In this document: positions 60,901 through 64,000 of the stretch, piece by piece | Numbering within the stretch: the stretch's first letter is position 1 | Layout of the letters: each line of letters starts with the position of its first letter | Assembly: GCA_910579265.1 (NCBI GenBank) | Contig: CAJTTE010000008.1 | Location: forward strand, 36,815 to 100,814 | Direction of reading: 5' to 3' | DNA: 64,000 nucleotides | DNA from: an uncultured Ruminiclostridium sp. | GTDB taxonomy: Bacteria > Bacillota > Clostridia > Oscillospirales > Ruminococcaceae | Made by a program: the position numbers and the translations under genes | The notes under the pieces: generated by a model | The model's input: the letters and a program-made list of their open reading frames with translations, nothing else | Databases searched by the model: none | Told to the model about the DNA's origin: nothing

Positions 60901-62846
60901 GCGAGAAGCACGCCTTCGCGGTAGGTATGGTTTCGGTCAAGGATGTTGTTTCCTACTCCGATCTGATCATTGGCAAGGAATATACTATCAGAGGCGTGTT
61001 AATGAACAAGGCTACCGGGCAGGAGCTGCTTGTAAACGGTAAGCAGGTAAGAGCTGAAAGTACCTTTACCGCCGAAAATTCAAAGGGCACTGTTGAGATC
61101 ACTTTTGTTTTCGACGCTTCGGGCATTACGGAAAATACAACCGTAGTTGCCTTTGAAAGACTATATCATAACGATCTTGAAATCGCGGCTCATGCCGATA
61201 TCAACGACAAGGATCAGAGCGTGGAGCTGCATAAGCCCGGCGCACAGACTACCGCTAAGGTCGGCGAGGACAAGGAAGTATTTGCATTTAAAGAAATCGT
61301 TCTTGAAGATACCGTTGAGTATTCGGATCTTATCGCAGGTAAGAAGTATACGGTAAGCGGAGTTCTGATGAACAAAGCTACAAACGCACCTTTTCTTGTA
61401 AACGGCGAACAGATCACTGCAAGCGCTGAATTTACTGCAAAATCAGCCAACGGCGAGGTTGTTGTAAGCTTTGTATTTGACGGATCCGGCATTACCCAAA
61501 ATACCGATCTTGTTGTGTTTGAGACTGTATATCATAACGGTATTGAGATCGCCTCTCATGCTGATATTAACGATGAAAGTCAGACTATTAAGGTACGTAC
61601 TCCCGATATCGGTACTTCCGCAGTTGTAAGCGGTCAAACTGTAACCGCAGAAAAAGAAATATTCGGTCAGGGTGAGATCACGATCAACGATACTGTAACA
61701 TATCATGACCTGATTATCGGCAAGGAATATGTGGTCAAGGGTGTTCTTATGGACAGATCCACAGGAAATTACTTTATGACCGACGGAAACCCGGTATTTG
61801 CGGAAACTGTTTTCACAGCGGAATCAAACGACGGTGAGATTGTTGTTTCATTTGCCTTTGATGCGGATGAAATCAGCAAAAACACAAGCCTTGTGGTATT
61901 TGAAGCGGTTTATTTTGACGGAGTTAAGATCGCGGAGCATGCGGACATTAATGACGAAGGTCAGACGGTGGTTCTCCGCTCTCCCAAGCTTGAAACTACG
62001 GCGAATGTAAACGGAGACAAGGATGTATTTGCGGTGGGAACGATTACCGTTACGGACTTTGTGGATTATTATGATTTGATCATCGGCAAGGAATATACTG
62101 TTCGGGGTATATTGATGAACAAGGCTACAAACGAACCTTTCCTTGCAGACGGTAAGCAGGTAACGGCTGAAAGTACCTTTACCGCTGAAAATTCAAACGG
62201 CACTGTTGAGGTCACTTTTATTTTTGACGCTTCCGAAATCGAGGTCAACACAACCGTAGTTGCTTTTGAAACCCTTTATCATGAAGGAGTTGAGGTAGCC
62301 GCTCATGCCGACATATATGACGAAAACCAGAGCGTGGAGCTTCACAAGCCCTCTATCAGCACCGTCGCAACTATTAACGGAGCTAAGGAGATATTCGCGG
62401 TCAAGAACGTTACGGTAAGCGATACGGTAAGCTATACCGGTCTTGTTACAGGCATGGAGTACACCGTCAGAGGGGTTCTTATGAACAAGGCTACCGGGCT
62501 TCCCTTCCTGATGAACGGCGAAGAGGTAAGAGCGGAAACAACCTTTGTGGCCGGGAGCACGGACGGGGAAATCGAAGTTACCTTTACCTTTGACGCAAGC
62601 GGGATCAGGGAAAATACTCAGCTTGTGGTGTTTGAAGGATTGTACAACGGCGAAGGCACCGAGCTTGCGGTTCATGCCGATATCGAGGATATGATGCAGA
62701 TGGTTACGGTTCGGCCTACCATCCCTATTATTGAAGAACCGCCCCTGGGCGCGGCTCCACCGACGGGTTACGGCATTGCTGCTTCGGGGCTCGCAATATT
62801 TGCTCTGGCGGGTGCTTTGGTGTTTGTTCTCAGACGTAAGGGTTAA
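57930..62846 (+). CDS. VaFE-repeat surface adhesin, 1638 aa
   Basis: Signal peptide (1-35), a thioester-type N-domain (TAYCIDSLADSGNGAG, TEQLATQIMVWCIQDGWYD), two Cna-B/SpaA domains (GDLKIIKTSDDGKVSGITF and GDLKIIKTSEDGNVEGISF), then nine VaFE repeats of about 125 residues (DTVSYTDLI ... LVVFESLY ... HSDINDEGQTV), and a C-terminal anchor (PPTGYGIAASGLAIFALAGA then RRKG). The PPTG motif is a sortase-like variant of LPxTG. Such repeats self-crosslink by ester bonds and form long stalks. AAAGGATG precedes the ATG. Role: adhesion or aggregation during transfer, inferred. Confidence 0.93.
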   Translation: MKKIFKKLASTFLTAVTAFTAVNFTPIAQSVSASTFVTDDKVTVVCNYFPYYYNFQGSGLSSIYGQIPDLTADGQTAYCIDSLADSGNGAGTQSRFTVDEIRTPNNPLSVAISYGYTGKTKYGYSAETEQLATQIMVWCIQDGWYDNSSESTALDRFTAGMGSTLAANVKTVYGKIKANMKEYNKKPSFDGLKYELAYNATTKKWSYTISDRNSNSVTNKFDWASALSKYSYLSASVTSDSVTFTSTKAFDTITLTAKYDNSTYTGRRAVTLIPNAGQSNKQSCITYETISDPPDVTVKLYAEESTGDLKIIKTSDDGKVSGITFTVRTTGMTEVGKYTTGSDGEIVIGDLKAGTYVVFESVPQGYENQEAQTVTVEPGKTAVVKFNNVLKKGDLKIIKTSEDGNVEGISFSVIDTSTGALLGTYTTGKNGEILVEDLKPGKYAVVEAVPAGYEKQETKYVTVESGKTAEVSFKNVLKKSEIITSASISGEKAAFTKQNDIITVDDIVSCADLIKGREYTVKGILINKATGAAFTVNGRPITAESIFTAGSTSGLVKVSFSFPASAITDKTELVVFESLYSSGVKIAEHSDINDEGQTVRIHVPSISTAASVNGVKEIYSASGTVTIKDTVSYTDLISSSSFAAGVDSEYILRAVLIDKGTGEPFLVNGKQITAEKRFTAAGEKGSVDVYLTFDASCISAKTELVVFESLYFHGSKIAEHSDINDKGQTVTVHAPSIGTIATANGSKDIFSASAAVVIKDTVFYSDLIAGKEYTLQSVLMDRSTGREFTVDGKPVVSSAVFTAEGTSGTAEVSFTFDVSEITEKTELVVFESLYYGSLKIAGHEDINDRSQTVTVHAPEIGTTASVGGEKDIFPANGRLTLKDTVAYTDLIGGREYTLKGILMDKAANAPFLVNGKPVEAQTKFIAKTVNGTAEVSFTFDVSGITENTELVVFESLYCGSLKIAGHEDISDRGQTVTVHTPKLETTASSNGEKHAFAVGMVSVKDVVSYSDLIIGKEYTIRGVLMNKATGQELLVNGKQVRAESTFTAENSKGTVEITFVFDASGITENTTVVAFERLYHNDLEIAAHADINDKDQSVELHKPGAQTTAKVGEDKEVFAFKEIVLEDTVEYSDLIAGKKYTVSGVLMNKATNAPFLVNGEQITASAEFTAKSANGEVVVSFVFDGSGITQNTDLVVFETVYHNGIEIASHADINDESQTIKVRTPDIGTSAVVSGQTVTAEKEIFGQGEITINDTVTYHDLIIGKEYVVKGVLMDRSTGNYFMTDGNPVFAETVFTAESNDGEIVVSFAFDADEISKNTSLVVFEAVYFDGVKIAEHADINDEGQTVVLRSPKLETTANVNGDKDVFAVGTITVTDFVDYYDLIIGKEYTVRGILMNKATNEPFLADGKQVTAESTFTAENSNGTVEVTFIFDASEIEVNTTVVAFETLYHEGVEVAAHADIYDENQSVELHKPSISTVATINGAKEIFAVKNVTVSDTVSYTGLVTGMEYTVRGVLMNKATGLPFLMNGEEVRAETTFVAGSTDGEIEVTFTFDASGIRENTQLVVFEGLYNGEGTELAVHADIEDMMQMVTVRPTIPIIEEPPLGAAPPTGYGIAASGLAIFALAGALVFVLRRKG

Positions 62847-62890
62847 TTTGTTTTAGGAGGTTTTTTATGTTTAGGCTTTTCGGAATACAG

Positions 62891-62922
62891 ACCGGCGCTT
62901 CCTGATGGGGGAGCGCTTTTTT
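62891..62922 (+). terminator. Terminator after the adhesin gene
   Basis: GGCGCTTCC-tgat-GGGGGAGCGC followed by T6. Confidence 0.85.
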
Positions 62923-62957
62923 ATGTGGATTTTTTTAGAAAGGAGAGGAATTTTGAT

Positions 62958-63113
62958 GTGAGTAAGTATTGGATAAATACGAATGAATGCCGCAACTGTC
63001 CCTATGCCTCTTACAGAGATAAAAGGGTGATTTTTTGTGGTGTTTGTGTCAGGGATATTTTAATGCAAATGAGGAAGCAGAAAAAAGTGAGGACAGAAGA
63101 GGCAAAAAAGTAA
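62958..63113 (+). CDS. Small Cys-rich protein, 51 aa
   Basis: GTG start with AAAGGAGAGG upstream. NECRNCPYASYRDKRVIFCG then VC supplies four cysteines for a metal site. Found beside mobilization genes; function unknown. Confidence 0.65.
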   Translation: MSKYWINTNECRNCPYASYRDKRVIFCGVCVRDILMQMRKQKKVRTEEAKK

Positions 63114-63157
63114 TAGAACCCCTTTCAATGCGGTTTTTAGAAGGGAGGCAGGAACAA

Positions 63158-63625
63158 GTGGAAAAATCAAATAGATCCGCCAATACAAGACGCAGCGTAT
63201 GTTTGCCCGATGATGTTTATGAGAATGTATGTGCTTTGGCAAGGGAGAAGCACACAACACCCGCGTCCGTTATGCGCTCGCTTATTGTTAAGGGCTTGAG
63301 CGTAGCATTTATCGATGATTCTGAAAGTCTTATAAGAAAAATTGTGCACGAAGAGGTCAAAGCAGTTTTGGATCATGGCATAGATAGGGTAATAAAGCTT
63401 GTCCTTAAGTCAACGAAAGCCTCTTCAGCTTCGATGTATCTGATTCTAAATCTGCTCCTTCATGATTATATAGGTGAAGTAAGCGCAAATGATTTGCTCG
63501 CCAATGCTTTTAAACAAGCGGCCTTATATATGCGTGTGAAGGAAAAGTCTTATGATGAATATGCAGCGGAAGCCAAAGAGTTTATAGCGGGTGCGAAAAC
63601 CATAGGCAGAAAGGATGATAACTGA
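63158..63625 (+). CDS. Ribbon-helix-helix mobilization accessory protein (MobC-like)
   Basis: GTG at 63158 with GGGAGG upstream. N-terminal RHH motif (RRSVCLPDDVYENVCALARE) then helical region with VMRSLIVKGL. Directly upstream of and overlapping the relaxase (TGATG), the normal place for an oriT-binding accessory factor. Confidence 0.75.
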   Translation: MEKSNRSANTRRSVCLPDDVYENVCALAREKHTTPASVMRSLIVKGLSVAFIDDSESLIRKIVHEEVKAVLDHGIDRVIKLVLKSTKASSASMYLILNLLLHDYIGEVSANDLLANAFKQAALYMRVKEKSYDEYAAEAKEFIAGAKTIGRKDDN

Positions 63626-64000
63626 TGGCTCTGCTGATATATAAGCAGTGGCACAGAAACGCGAATTTAAAAGGAACACCTTCGAATAATGCACGCCATA
63701 TCAAGTATATTGGCGAGCGCATTCACGTTCTAAAGGATCAGCAGGCGGAAAACGGTTTGTTTGGTAAGCTTAATGGCGAGACGTTCAACAGTATTAAGAC
63801 AAGCGAGGCTATGAGCTATGTTAAAAATCTGTCCCAAAAAGGGATGACGGTTTACAGAAGCTGTATTTCATTTACTCCTGAACGGGCCGGGCTTTTGGGC
63901 CTTACCGCCGATAATAAGTTACACTGGGAAAAGTATGTGCATTATCATGCATATACTCTCGCCAAAAAAAACGGTATTGGGCTTAAAGATTTTGAATATA
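63625..64000 (+). CDS. Relaxase (MobP-type), N-terminal part only
   Basis: 125 residues visible before the window ends: MALLIYKQWHRNANLKGTPS, RHIKYIGERI, then RSCISFTPERAGLLGLTAD and KYVHYHAYTLAKKNGIG. This resembles the MobP2/P3 relaxases of Firmicutes integrative elements, which nick oriT for conjugation. Truncated by the window edge, not by mutation. Confidence 0.75.
   Translation, partial: MALLIYKQWHRNANLKGTPSNNARHIKYIGERIHVLKDQQAENGLFGKLNGETFNSIKTSEAMSYVKNLSQKGMTVYRSCISFTPERAGLLGLTADNKLHWEKYVHYHAYTLAKKNGIGLKDFEY

Noticed and set aside
59285..62675. Several long minus-strand frames inside the adhesin gene
   Set aside because: They mirror the repeated VaFE coding sequence and have no starts or independent support.
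1..64000. CRISPR array
   Set aside because: No series of short identical repeats with regular spacers; the repeated RNAs are long and irregularly spaced.

Overview
The window is low-GC Clostridia DNA, most like a gut Ruminococcus/Oscillospiraceae genome. Three things support this: a small acid-soluble spore protein gene, a cotJC spore-coat gene, and strong AAAGGAGG-type ribosome binding sites with Gram-positive promoters (TTGACA-17-TATAAT). It reads as two mobile elements separated by about 1 kb of host sporulation DNA.

Region 1 (1-34.3 kb) is the early/replication half of a phage-like element, nearly all on the + strand. It has no virion genes and no obvious integrase inside the window. It opens with small hypothetical genes and an HU-like protein. 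Next comes a ubiquitin-conjugation-like cassette related to the PRTRC system: a beta-grasp protein, an E2-like protein, a JAB/JAMM protease and a ThiF/E1-like enzyme (3.6-8.2 kb). A reverse transcriptase (8.57-9.73 kb) follows directly. Three to four copies of a roughly 320-nt structured RNA surround it, sharing a closing helix and two tandem hairpins that covary between copies. Then come a DGQHR/ParB-like protein, a cysteine desulfurase, a PemK/MazF toxin, an MrpR-like repressor, and a complete replication/recombination/nucleotide module: HD hydrolase, ERF annealing protein, SSB-like protein, RecB-like nuclease, DnaB helicase, primase, DnaE polymerase, deoxyribosyltransferase-like protein, class III ribonucleotide reductase, dUTPase, guanylate-kinase-like protein and a Dam-like methylase.

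Region 2 (34.3-35.33 kb) is host chromosome on the - strand: a spore protein gene with an abnormal 3' end, and a cotJC gene cut in its 5' part.

Region 3 (35.33-64 kb) is an integrative conjugative or mobilizable element. A serine recombinase ends about 10 bp from the broken cotJC. A repressor/Cro switch with palindromic operators follows, then a PemK toxin, ParA/ParB with ParB-site-like palindromes, several accessory genes (ArdC-like, GNAT, second ParB, DUF3991/Toprim, tandem SpoVG), a TcmP/three-Cys radical SAM pair that split a terminator hairpin on insertion, a Thr-rich lipoprotein, a Dam methylase, a 1638-residue VaFE-repeat surface protein, an RHH mobilization protein and the start of a relaxase.

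The two elements share protein families (NIPENLQ coiled-coil proteins, PemK toxins, a detached NrdD-tail domain) and a hairpin MITE. The most novel-looking feature is the reverse transcriptase with several retron-like RNAs arrayed around it, immediately downstream of the ubiquitin-like cassette.
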